Source of the DNA: an uncultured Phycisphaerales bacterium
Lineage (GTDB): Bacteria; Planctomycetota; Phycisphaerae; WQYP01
Assembly (NCBI GenBank): GCA_903868035.1
Contig: CAIPTQ010000046.1
Coordinates: 1 to 14,274 of the forward strand
DNA: 14,274 nucleotides
Direction of reading: 5' to 3'
Both the position numbers and the translations under genes were made by a program. The notes beneath the pieces were generated by a model. The model had not been told where the DNA came from and did not search any database. It saw only the letters and a program-made list of their open reading frames with translations. The stretch's first letter is position 1. The number at the start of each line of letters is the position of its first letter. Below are positions 6,345 through 12,026 of the stretch, one piece after another.

Positions 6345-7343
6345 TCACACCGTCGTCAGCGCCTCGGCTCCGAATTTCCGAATCTTCTCATACCGCTCAT
6401 CCACCAACTGATCCAGCGGCCGCTTCTTCAAATCCCGCAGCGTCTTGTCGATGTACTTCTCCAAACTATCCGCCGCCCCGCGCGGGTTGCGGTGCGCCGC
6501 ACCCAGCGGCTCCTCGATGATCTCATCAATGATCCCCAGCCCCTTGAGATACTTGCTCGTCAGCTTGAGCGCCTCGGCGGCATCGGCGGCGTTCTCGGAT
6601 CCTTTCCACAAAATCCCCGAGCACCCCTCCGGCGAAATCACGCTGTACCACGCATACTGCAGCATGGCGATGCGGTCCCCCACGCCGATCCCCAGCGCCC
6701 CGCCGCTGCCCCCCTCGCCGATCACGATGCACACAATCGGCGTCCGCAGCCGCGACATCTCGCGCAGGTTCACCGCAATCGCCTCCGCCACGCCCCGCTC
6801 CTCCGAGCCGATCCCCGGATACGCCCCCTGGGTGTCAATCAGCGTCACGATCGGCAGATTGAACTTCTCGGCAAACTGCATCTTCGCCAGCGCCTTGCGA
6901 TACCCCTCCGGATGGGCGCACCCGAAATTGCAGGCGATCTTTTCCTTCGTGTCCCGCCCCTTGTGGTGCCCGATGATCATGCACTTGTGCCCCCCGATCC
7001 GCCCCATCCCCGTGACCATCGCCTTGTCGTCCGCGAATTTACGGTCCCCATGCACCTCGTCAAAATCCTTGACGATCATCTCGATGTAGTCGCGCGTCTG
7101 CGGGCGGCTCGGGTGCCGGGCCACCTGCACCGTCTCCCACGCCGTGAGGTTCTGGTACGTCTTGCGCAGCAGCGCCGTCAACGAATGCCGCAGGCCGTTG
7201 ATCTCGTCGGAATAGTCGGCGTTCTTGGTTTCCTGGAGGTTGACCAGGTCGGCGATCTGGCGTTCAAGCTGCAGGATCGGTTTTTCAAACTCCAGCGCCA
7301 GGGCGGCGGGGGAGGGCTTGGGGGAAACGGCGGTTTTGGCCAT
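6345..7343 (-). CDS. accA: acetyl-CoA carboxylase carboxyltransferase subunit alpha
   Basis: AccA pairs with AccD in the cytosol to transfer the carboxyl group from biotin carboxyl carrier protein to acetyl-CoA, giving malonyl-CoA for fatty acid synthesis. The 332-residue product is full length (the E. coli protein has 319). Landmarks are ARHPSRPQTRDYI (75-87), DFDEVHGDR (93-101), NFGCAHPEGYRKA (139-151), DTQGAYPG (170-177), GEGGSGGALGIG (209-220, oxyanion-type glycine loop) and SPEGCSGILW (237-246). I start at the ATG at 7343, which has AAGGAG six bases upstream; the longer in-frame extension to 7490 would read through the promoter region. accD and other fatty acid genes are not nearby. It converges on the dimethylargininase gene with 53 bp between stops. 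Confidence 0.96.
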   Translation of the reverse strand: MAKTAVSPKPSPAALALEFEKPILQLERQIADLVNLQETKNADYSDEINGLRHSLTALLRKTYQNLTAWETVQVARHPSRPQTRDYIEMIVKDFDEVHGDRKFADDKAMVTGMGRIGGHKCMIIGHHKGRDTKEKIACNFGCAHPEGYRKALAKMQFAEKFNLPIVTLIDTQGAYPGIGSEERGVAEAIAVNLREMSRLRTPIVCIVIGEGGSGGALGIGVGDRIAMLQYAWYSVISPEGCSGILWKGSENAADAAEALKLTSKYLKGLGIIDEIIEEPLGAAHRNPRGAADSLEKYIDKTLRDLKKRPLDQLVDERYEKIRKFGAEALTTV

Positions 7344-7387
7344 CAGGGACTCCTTGCGAATATTGGGCGGCGATCCGCCTGGCCGGT

Positions 7388-7393
7388 ATTGTA
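7388..7393 (-). promoter_or_regulatory. candidate -10 box of accA
   Basis: On the minus strand the hexamer reads TACAAT, five of six matches to the sigma70 -10 consensus, 44 bases upstream of the accA ATG. No convincing -35 box is found at the usual distance, so this is a tentative call. Confidence 0.3.
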
Positions 7394-7463
7394 GCCGATG
7401 CGCGGCGTCAGGGGGATCAGCAGGCGCCGCGAACCCGCGATCCCGCACGCGCGCTCCCGGTGT

Positions 7464-7491
7464 TTGCCGGCCTCCGGAACGATGATACACT
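7464..7491 (+). promoter_or_regulatory. candidate promoter of the lactate dehydrogenase gene
   Basis: TTGCCG (7464-7469) is followed after 16 bases by TACACT (7486-7491), matching the sigma70 boxes at three and four positions. Predicted transcription would start near 7498, just ahead of the GGAG at 7505-7508, giving a short leader. Confidence 0.35.
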
Positions 7492-7514
7492 GCCTCCGTT
7501 TATTGGAGATGACC

Positions 7515-8474
7515 ATGAGCGCCGCCAAGTGGAAAGCACGAAAAGTCGTGGTGATCGGCGCGGGCGCCGTGGGTTCCACGTTTGCCTATGCGCTGGCGCA
7601 GAGCGGCCTGGCCGATGAGATCGCGCTGCTGGACGCCAATGCCGATTTCATGAAAGGCCAGGTTCTCGACCTGGCGCACGGCCAGCCGTTCTTCCCCTCG
7701 GTGCATATCCACGAGGGCGCGGCATCCGACTACGCCGATGCCGACTTGATCGTGGTCACCGCCGGGTCCAAGCAGGCCCCCGGCGAGTCGCGCCTGGAAC
7801 TGCTGCAGCGCAACGCCCAGATCATCCGCCGCATTGTGGACGAGGTGCAGGCGCAAAATTCCTCCGCCGTGCTGCTCATGGTCAGCAATCCGGTGGATAT
7901 CCTCACGCATGTGGCGCAACGGCATTCCGGCTGGCCGCGCGGCCGCGTGCTCGGTTCCGGCACCGTGCTCGACAGCGGACGGTTTCGCTATTTGCTGAGC
8001 CGGCACTGCGGCGTGGATGTGCATAATGTGCATGCGTACATGCTCGGCGAGCATGGCGACTCCGAGTTTGCCGCCTGGTCGATGACCAACATGGCGGGCG
8101 TGCCCATCCGCGAGTATTGCCAGCGGTGCCGCCAGTGCGCCCAGGGGGACCGCGAACTGGGCCGGATCGAGCAGGAGGTGCGGCAGTCGGCGTATCACAT
8201 CATCGGGTACAAGGGCGCGACGTGGTTTGCCGTGGGCCTGGCGCTGGTGCGCATCGCCGAGGCAATATTGCGCAACCAGCGCAGCGTGCTCACCGTATCC
8301 GCCGAGTTGCAGGGTGAGTACGGCCTGCGGGGAATCACCTTGGGAATTCCGTGCATTGTCGGCCAGCGCGGCGTGGAAAAAATACTGGAAATGGAGCTGC
8401 CGCCGGAAGAGCAGACCGCCCTGGCCCATTCCGCCGAAGTGCTGCGACAGGCCATCACGGCGCTGGGGATGTAA
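7515..8474 (+). CDS. ldh: L-lactate dehydrogenase
   Basis: This NAD-dependent cytosolic enzyme interconverts pyruvate and L-lactate and regenerates NAD+ in fermentative metabolism. The 319-residue product starts with the nucleotide-binding loop GAGAVGS (15-21), and Asp40 closes the second strand, as expected for NAD rather than NADP. The substrate loop SKQAPGESR places Gln87 where lactate dehydrogenases have Gln and malate dehydrogenases have Arg, with Arg93 as the mobile-loop arginine. DSGRFR carries the carboxylate-binding Arg, and GEHGDSE carries the catalytic His180. I start at the ATG at 7515 because GGAG (7505-7508) is six bases upstream; the ATG at 7509 is too close to it. The gene diverges from accA across a 171-bp spacer and is followed 78 bp later by trpA. 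A malate dehydrogenase of the LDH-like group is the alternative, but the Gln argues against it. Confidence 0.92.
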   Translation: MSAAKWKARKVVVIGAGAVGSTFAYALAQSGLADEIALLDANADFMKGQVLDLAHGQPFFPSVHIHEGAASDYADADLIVVTAGSKQAPGESRLELLQRNAQIIRRIVDEVQAQNSSAVLLMVSNPVDILTHVAQRHSGWPRGRVLGSGTVLDSGRFRYLLSRHCGVDVHNVHAYMLGEHGDSEFAAWSMTNMAGVPIREYCQRCRQCAQGDRELGRIEQEVRQSAYHIIGYKGATWFAVGLALVRIAEAILRNQRSVLTVSAELQGEYGLRGITLGIPCIVGQRGVEKILEMELPPEEQTALAHSAEVLRQAITALGM

Positions 8475-8552
8475 CTTGATAACCGCGGTGGTGGCGTGGA
8501 ACCGTGCCAGCGGGTAACTTCCCCGAACACGCGCCTTTGTCCGGAAGCTCAC

Positions 8553-9368
8553 ATGAACCGATTGCAGCCAGTCTCTGACGCCGTCCGCGGTGGAAAAAAG
8601 CTCCTCTGCCCTTTCCTCACCGCCGGCTACCCCTCGCTGGCCGCCACCCCCGAACTGCTCCTGGCCGCCCAGGCCGGCGGCGCCGGCATCATCGAATTGG
8701 GCATCCCCTTCTCCGACCCCGTCGCCGACGGCCCCGTCATCCAGGCCTCCTTCACCCACGCCCTCGCCCACGGCACCACCGTCCGCGCCTCCCTCGCCAC
8801 CGTCGCCGCCGCCCGCAAAATGGGCCTGACCATCCCCGTCCTGGCCATGGTCAGCTTCTCCATCGTCTTCAAGCGCGGCACGCGCGAGTTCGCCATGTCG
8901 TGTGCCGAAGACGGCCTCGATGGCGTCATCCTCCCCGACATCCCCCTCGAAGAAGCCCCCGCCATCGTCGATGTCATGCGCGACGCCGGCCTGCGCACCA
9001 GCCTCCTCGTCGCCCCCACCACCGCCCCCGGCCGCCGCCAGGCCATCGCCCGGCTGTGCGACGCCTTCGTCTATTACCTCTCCGTCTCGGGCATCACCGG
9101 CGAACGCAAGGCCCTCCCCGCCGACATCGGCCCCAACGTCGCCGCCCTGCGCGCGGTCAGCCGCGTGCCCATCTGCGTGGGCTTTGGCATCTCCACCGCC
9201 GCCCAAGTGCGGGAAGTCACGCATGGCGCGGGTGCCGACGGCGCCATCGTCGGCAGCGCCGTCATCCGCCGCCTCGCCGAACATGCCGCCGAACCGGTGA
9301 GCACGCAAGTGGAAGCCGTGCGCAATTTCGTCGCCGAACTGGCCACCGGCCTTGCATCCGAACCGTAA
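8553..9368 (+). CDS. trpA: tryptophan synthase alpha subunit
   Basis: TrpA cleaves indole-3-glycerol phosphate to indole and glyceraldehyde 3-phosphate; indole passes through a tunnel to TrpB, which makes tryptophan. The 271-residue product is a TIM barrel with catalytic Glu48 in GIIELGIPFSDPVADGP and Asp59 in the same block, matching Glu49 and Asp60 of enteric TrpA. SVSGITGER and VGFGISTAAQV are the phosphate-binding loops, and GADGAIVGSAV closes the barrel. The loop that usually reads YYNPI or YANLV is VSFSIVF here. The ATG at 8553 is chosen over the ATG at 8496 because homologues begin just before the DAV/GGKKLLCPFLTAGYP block. trpB and other trp genes are absent from the window. The stop codon lies in a short CGTAAT repeat. 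Codons are strongly C-ending. Confidence 0.95.
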   Translation: MNRLQPVSDAVRGGKKLLCPFLTAGYPSLAATPELLLAAQAGGAGIIELGIPFSDPVADGPVIQASFTHALAHGTTVRASLATVAAARKMGLTIPVLAMVSFSIVFKRGTREFAMSCAEDGLDGVILPDIPLEEAPAIVDVMRDAGLRTSLLVAPTTAPGRRQAIARLCDAFVYYLSVSGITGERKALPADIGPNVAALRAVSRVPICVGFGISTAAQVREVTHGAGADGAIVGSAVIRRLAEHAAEPVSTQVEAVRNFVAELATGLASEP

Positions 9369-9389
9369 TCGTAATCGAACCAGAACTCA

Positions 9390-9411
9390 GAGCCGCGACC
9401 GTCAGGGAGCG
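9390..9411 (-). repeat. 22-bp dispersed repeat, copy C
   Basis: On the minus strand it reads CGCTCCC, TG, ACGGTCGCGGCTC, the same core as copies A and B with only the middle pair changed. It begins 21 bases after the trpA stop and runs in the opposite orientation to the other two copies. Confidence 0.85.
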
Positions 9412-9453
9412 GGAATCCCCCGCTTCTCATCCGCCATCGCCGCAACGCTCACT

Positions 9454-9651
9454 TCACCTACGCCAAAGACACCCCGGAACCGCCCCCTCCCGCCCCGCCT
9501 CAAGATCATCGTGAATCTCCCGCGCCAGCACCAGCGTCGCCGCCGCCCGCGCCAGCACTTCATCCAACCGCTCATCCATCCGCAAGGCATTCATATAAAC
9601 CTCCAAAATCTTCGTGTCCCTTCGCACCTTTGCGTCTTCGTATTTCGTCAT
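9454..9651 (-). CDS. doubtful small protein, 65 residues
   Basis: I do not recognise this ORF. The first 15 codons coincide with a CGAAG-rich repeat and are unlikely to be authentic. From the Met at codon 20 onward the product (about 46 residues, with MDERLDEVLARAAATL then VLAREIHDDLEAG) looks like an amphipathic helix, and its codon use resembles genuine genes of the window. A terminator hairpin lies just upstream at 9666-9700. It could be a small protein, a decayed gene, or chance. Confidence 0.25.
   Translation of the reverse strand: MTKYEDAKVRRDTKILEVYMNALRMDERLDEVLARAAATLVLAREIHDDLEAGREGAVPGCLWRR
9609..9651 (-). repeat. CGAAG-rich periodic repeat
   Basis: The minus strand repeats variants of ACGAA/GCGAAG at 8- to 13-base spacing (ACGAAATACGAAG, GCGAAGG, ACACGAAG). 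It differs in composition from its flanks and looks like a member of a dispersed intergenic repeat family, but only one copy is present in the window. Confidence 0.45.
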
Positions 9652-9665
9652 CTCTCATCAACAAA

Positions 9666-9700
9666 AAAAGCCTCGCACCCTGATCCGGTACGAGGCTTTT
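9666..9700. terminator. bidirectional intrinsic terminator
   Basis: AAAAGCCTCGCACC (9666-9679) pairs with GGTACGAGGCTTTT (9687-9700) over 14 positions with one mismatch, around a 7-base loop. Plus-strand transcripts would end in four U; minus-strand transcripts in seven U (9669-9663). It lies about 300 bases after the trpA stop and 135 bases before the beta-phosphoglucomutase gene. Confidence 0.75.
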
Positions 9701-9835
9701 CCATGTCTTCAACGGTCGCCCGGCCCGATCCTTATCTCAGGGTGCCAAAAAAGAAGCATCGCCAATACCACTCTGTCCGATAAGTATCGGAGGCGGAATC
9801 AAGCTGTAAGGAGCCGTACACCATAGCGGTTTACT

Positions 9836-10672
9836 ATGTCTTTGAACGCACAGAAAGTCAAATGGGGTCACATGGTTCCGGCCGTAAAATCGCCGCGCCC
9901 GCCCCTGGCCCCCGACGCATCCGACCCGCGCCCCGCCTACGCCGATGATGTCTTCGCCGCCTGGGTCCTCGGCCCCGCGGCCCGCGTCCCCAAGCGCTCC
10001 ACGCGCCCCGGCCTGCAGGCCGTCCTCTTCGATCTCGATGGCGTCCTCGTGGATACCGCCGATTTTCACTACCGCGCCTGGAAACGCCTCGCCGGTGAAC
10101 TCCGCCTCCCCTTCGACCGCCAGCTCAACCACGCCTTCCGCGGCACGGGCCGCATGGAATGCCTCGACATGCTCCTGGGCGCCCACGCCCGCGGTTTTGC
10201 CGCCGAGGAAAAACACATCCTCGCCGAACGCAAGAACGCTTATTACCTCGAACTCGTCCGCACGCTTGCCCCCGATGATCTGGAGCCTGGCGCCCGCGGC
10301 CTGGCCATGGGCCTGCGGGCGCTTTCCGACGGCGGGGCGCGCCTGGCCGTGGTCTCGGCCAGCAAAAACGCCCGCCTCGTCCTGGGCCTCCTGCGCATCG
10401 AGGACTGGTTCGACGCCCTCATCGACGGCCACGACGTCACCCGCGGCAAACCCGATCCACAGTGCTTCCTACTGGCCGCCGAGCGCCTACGCGTGTACCC
10501 CGAGTCCTGCGTCGTCGTCGAGGATGCCGACGCCGGCCTCAAGGCCGCCCGCGCCGCGGGCATGGCCTGTGTCGGCGTGGGCAACGGAGTGGGGGCCTGC
10601 GATGTGCATGTGAATGCCGTGGGGGAACTGACGATCGAACAGTTGGAAGCGGCGGCGGGGCGCAAATCCTAG
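9836..10672 (+). CDS. pgmB: beta-phosphoglucomutase (HAD superfamily)
   Basis: This cytosolic HAD phosphatase-fold mutase interconverts beta-glucose 1-phosphate and glucose 6-phosphate, usually after a maltose, trehalose or kojibiose phosphorylase. Motif I is LFDLDGVLVDT (64-74; nucleophile Asp66, acid/base Asp68). The cap has HYRAWKRLA (78-86), FRGTGRMECLDMLL and ERKNAYY, closely following Lactococcus PgmB. Motif II is the Ser in VVSASKN (S174), motif III the Lys in GKPDP (K205), and motif IV is VVVEDADAG (E229, D230). The ORF has about 60 residues before the catalytic domain, rich in Pro and Ala, whereas classical PgmB starts near the FDLDG strand. The start is unclear: ATGs occur at 9836 and 9872, and neither has a good ribosome site (an AAGGAG near 9808 is too far). 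No phosphorylase gene is adjacent. It converges on the Gln-rich protein gene. Confidence 0.88.
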   Translation: MSLNAQKVKWGHMVPAVKSPRPPLAPDASDPRPAYADDVFAAWVLGPAARVPKRSTRPGLQAVLFDLDGVLVDTADFHYRAWKRLAGELRLPFDRQLNHAFRGTGRMECLDMLLGAHARGFAAEEKHILAERKNAYYLELVRTLAPDDLEPGARGLAMGLRALSDGGARLAVVSASKNARLVLGLLRIEDWFDALIDGHDVTRGKPDPQCFLLAAERLRVYPESCVVVEDADAGLKAARAAGMACVGVGNGVGACDVHVNAVGELTIEQLEAAAGRKS

Positions 10673-10707
10673 TGGATCATTCCATTTGAAATTGCAGGCC
10701 AGACTGT

Positions 10708-10729
10708 CGCTCCCAAACGGTCGCGGCTC
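10708..10729 (+). repeat. 22-bp dispersed repeat, copy B
   Basis: The sequence is CGCTCCC, AA, ACGGTCGCGGCTC. It sits between the convergent stops of the beta-phosphoglucomutase gene (10672) and the Gln-rich protein gene (10735), in the same orientation as copy A. Confidence 0.85.
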
Positions 10730-10734
10730 TGATA

Positions 10735-11271
10735 TCACCCGCCGCCACCCGGGGCGCCATTCTGCTGCCCGCCGAACCGATTCTGGAACTGCTGCAGCCG
10801 ATCCTGAATCTGCTGCTGCACCGCCGGATCCATCTGCTGCAACCGATCCTGAATTTGCTGCTGCAATGCCGGATCTTGCAACCGCTGCTGCAGCGCCTGG
10901 AGCTGTTGCTGCATCTGGGGGTTTTGCTGCCAGTTCTGCTGGGCCTGCTGCAGGCGGTTCTGCACTTGCTGGCGTCGCTGGGCCGCTGCGTCCTGCGGCG
11001 CCACTGGTTGCGCTCCGCCGGCATCGACTGCGACTTGAGGCTCGGGAGCCATGGCGGGAGCTGCCGCCACCGCCTCCTCGGGGGCCGGCGCAAGCGGTGC
11101 GGGCGCCGGCTCCGGTTGTGGCGCCGCGGCGCGCGGCGCGGCATCCGGCGCCACTGCGGGCTTGCCCCCGCTCATGCCGGCAAACGCCCAACCCAACACG
11201 CCCATGACGGCCAGCACGCCGAAAATCAACGTGCCATTGACCGCCCATCGTTTGACATTCTCGTTATCCAT
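10735..11271 (-). CDS. membrane-anchored Gln-rich repeat protein
   Basis: I do not recognise a family. The 178-residue product begins with a short charged cytoplasmic end (MDNENVKRW), one transmembrane segment (about 10-32), then a Pro/Ala/Glu linker (about 38-95). A Gln-rich, probably helical region (98-165) follows, and a Gly-rich end (GGQQNGAPGGGG). Residues 132-146 (QDPALQQQIQDRLQQ) and 147-161 (MDPAVQQQIQDRLQQ) are a near-perfect 15-residue tandem duplication, and 117-131 is a looser copy. The topology suggests an envelope-spanning or periplasmic scaffold, but that is inference. The ATG at 11271 has only a weak upstream GGTG. A possible promoter lies 48 to 76 bases upstream. The gene converges on the beta-phosphoglucomutase gene and lies 133 bp downstream of the methyltransferase on the same strand. 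Confidence 0.7.
   Translation of the reverse strand: MDNENVKRWAVNGTLIFGVLAVMGVLGWAFAGMSGGKPAVAPDAAPRAAAPQPEPAPAPLAPAPEEAVAAAPAMAPEPQVAVDAGGAQPVAPQDAAAQRRQQVQNRLQQAQQNWQQNPQMQQQLQALQQRLQDPALQQQIQDRLQQMDPAVQQQIQDRLQQFQNRFGGQQNGAPGGGG
10789..10878 (-). repeat. 45-bp tandem duplication inside the Gln-rich gene
   Basis: Units 10789-10833 and 10834-10878 differ at only a few bases, and the next 48 bases are a more degenerate third copy. Because 45 is a multiple of three, gain or loss of a unit would keep the reading frame and change the length of the helical region. Confidence 0.8.
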
Positions 11272-11318
11272 GCGTCACCCCATGAACTTCCTAAAGCGCC
11301 CTGCGGAACGCGAGGGCT

Positions 11319-11347
11319 ATCATCCGATTTACGCAAGCCCGGTGCAA
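11319..11347 (-). promoter_or_regulatory. weak promoter candidate of the Gln-rich protein gene
   Basis: On the minus strand TTGCAC (11347-11342) and GATGAT (11324-11319) are 17 bases apart and match the consensus boxes at three and four positions. The gap to the upstream methyltransferase gene makes a separate promoter plausible. Confidence 0.25.
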
Positions 11348-11404
11348 GAGGTTACACGGTTTCATTCAAATGGAATCCGAATCAATGGTCCGATCCCCTG
11401 TGCG

Positions 11405-11980
11405 TCACCAGATGAAGGGGACCAATGCCGCCCGGACGCGGGTTTGGTATGCGGGATAGGTTTGGGGGAACTGCTCCCGCAGCAGCGCCTCCTCCAGGCG
11501 GAGTTTATTGATGAGCATGGCGGCGAGCAGCATCAGCATGATGGCTCCGAAGGCCGTGGGCGAGAGCGACAGCATGGCGCCGGCAAATGCGGCGGTGAGG
11601 CCGGTGTAGATGGGGTGGCGCGTGATGCGGTAGGGGCCGCGCTCGATCAGTTCGTGATTCTCCTTGAGCGTCACCTGGGCGCTCCAGTTGCGGCCCAGGA
11701 CGAGGCGCGCCCAGACCGCCCAACCCAGCCCCAGCACGCACAAAGCCAGCCCGGCGATATCGCCCGCGAGGGTGACGGGCAGCAACGGGACCCGCAGCGG
11801 GGGAATGAACAGCATGCCGCCGCACCCGCACACCAAGGCCAGCACATAGGGCAGGCGCCGCGACCAGGGTTGCCGATAGGCCGTGGGTTTGTTCCAGAAC
11901 CGAATGACGATCCAGAACCCCAGCCAGGCGACCCACAAGCATTTGATCGCGGCACCCGTGATAACATGAAAGAGCGGCAT
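11405..11980 (-). CDS. isoprenylcysteine carboxyl methyltransferase-like membrane protein
   Basis: This is a polytopic membrane methyltransferase of the ICMT/PEMT family, using S-adenosylmethionine. Eukaryotic ICMT methylates prenylcysteine, but bacterial members act on lipids, phenolic lipids or unknown substrates. The 191-residue product has about five hydrophobic segments. The C-terminal cofactor-binding signature is clear: ENHELIERGPYRITRHPIYTG (108-127), then EEALLREQFPQTYPAYQTRV (163-182). I start at the ATG at 11980, where the hydrophobic N-terminus begins; an in-frame extension upstream would overlap the condensing-enzyme gene. No clear Shine-Dalgarno is present. It starts 46 bp after the stop of the KAS III-like gene on the same strand, so the two are probably co-transcribed and may act on one product. 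Confidence 0.87.
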   Translation of the reverse strand: MPLFHVITGAAIKCLWVAWLGFWIVIRFWNKPTAYRQPWSRRLPYVLALVCGCGGMLFIPPLRVPLLPVTLAGDIAGLALCVLGLGWAVWARLVLGRNWSAQVTLKENHELIERGPYRITRHPIYTGLTAAFAGAMLSLSPTAFGAIMLMLLAAMLINKLRLEEALLREQFPQTYPAYQTRVRAALVPFIW

Positions 11981-12026
11981 ACGTGTCACCAAAACGGCGG
12001 CCTCATCCGCCAGCCAAGTGTGGCCA

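Larger units (their letters stand above)
9369..9835. other. 467-bp repeat-rich intergenic stretch
   Basis: No gene is firmly supported between trpA and the beta-phosphoglucomutase gene. The stretch holds the tail of a short CGTAAT repeat, dispersed repeat copy C, a possible small minus-strand ORF (9454-9651), a CGAAG-rich repeat (9609-9651), a terminator hairpin (9666-9700) and a short palindrome CCGATA-AG-TATCGG (9777-9790). Confidence 0.7.
10679..11376. repeat. 12-bp inverted repeat flanking the Gln-rich gene
   Basis: ATTCCATTTGAA (10679-10690) is the exact reverse complement of TTCAAATGGAAT (11365-11376). The two arms bracket the Gln-rich membrane protein gene and its upstream region. The interval contains no transposase, and the match is short, so the pair may be two copies of a dispersed repeat rather than element ends. 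Confidence 0.45.

Noticed and set aside
7500..9308. Minus-strand ORF of 602 codons across lactate dehydrogenase and trpA
   Set aside because: It lies opposite two clearly recognised enzymes, has biased composition and matches no domain; it reflects high GC.
9777..9790. CCGATA-AG-TATCGG palindrome as an operator
   Set aside because: Only 6 bp per arm with a single copy and no adjacent regulator gene; noted as a palindrome but not called a regulatory site.
9737..10432. Minus-strand ORF opposite beta-phosphoglucomutase
   Set aside because: No domain is evident, and the plus strand carries all four HAD motifs.
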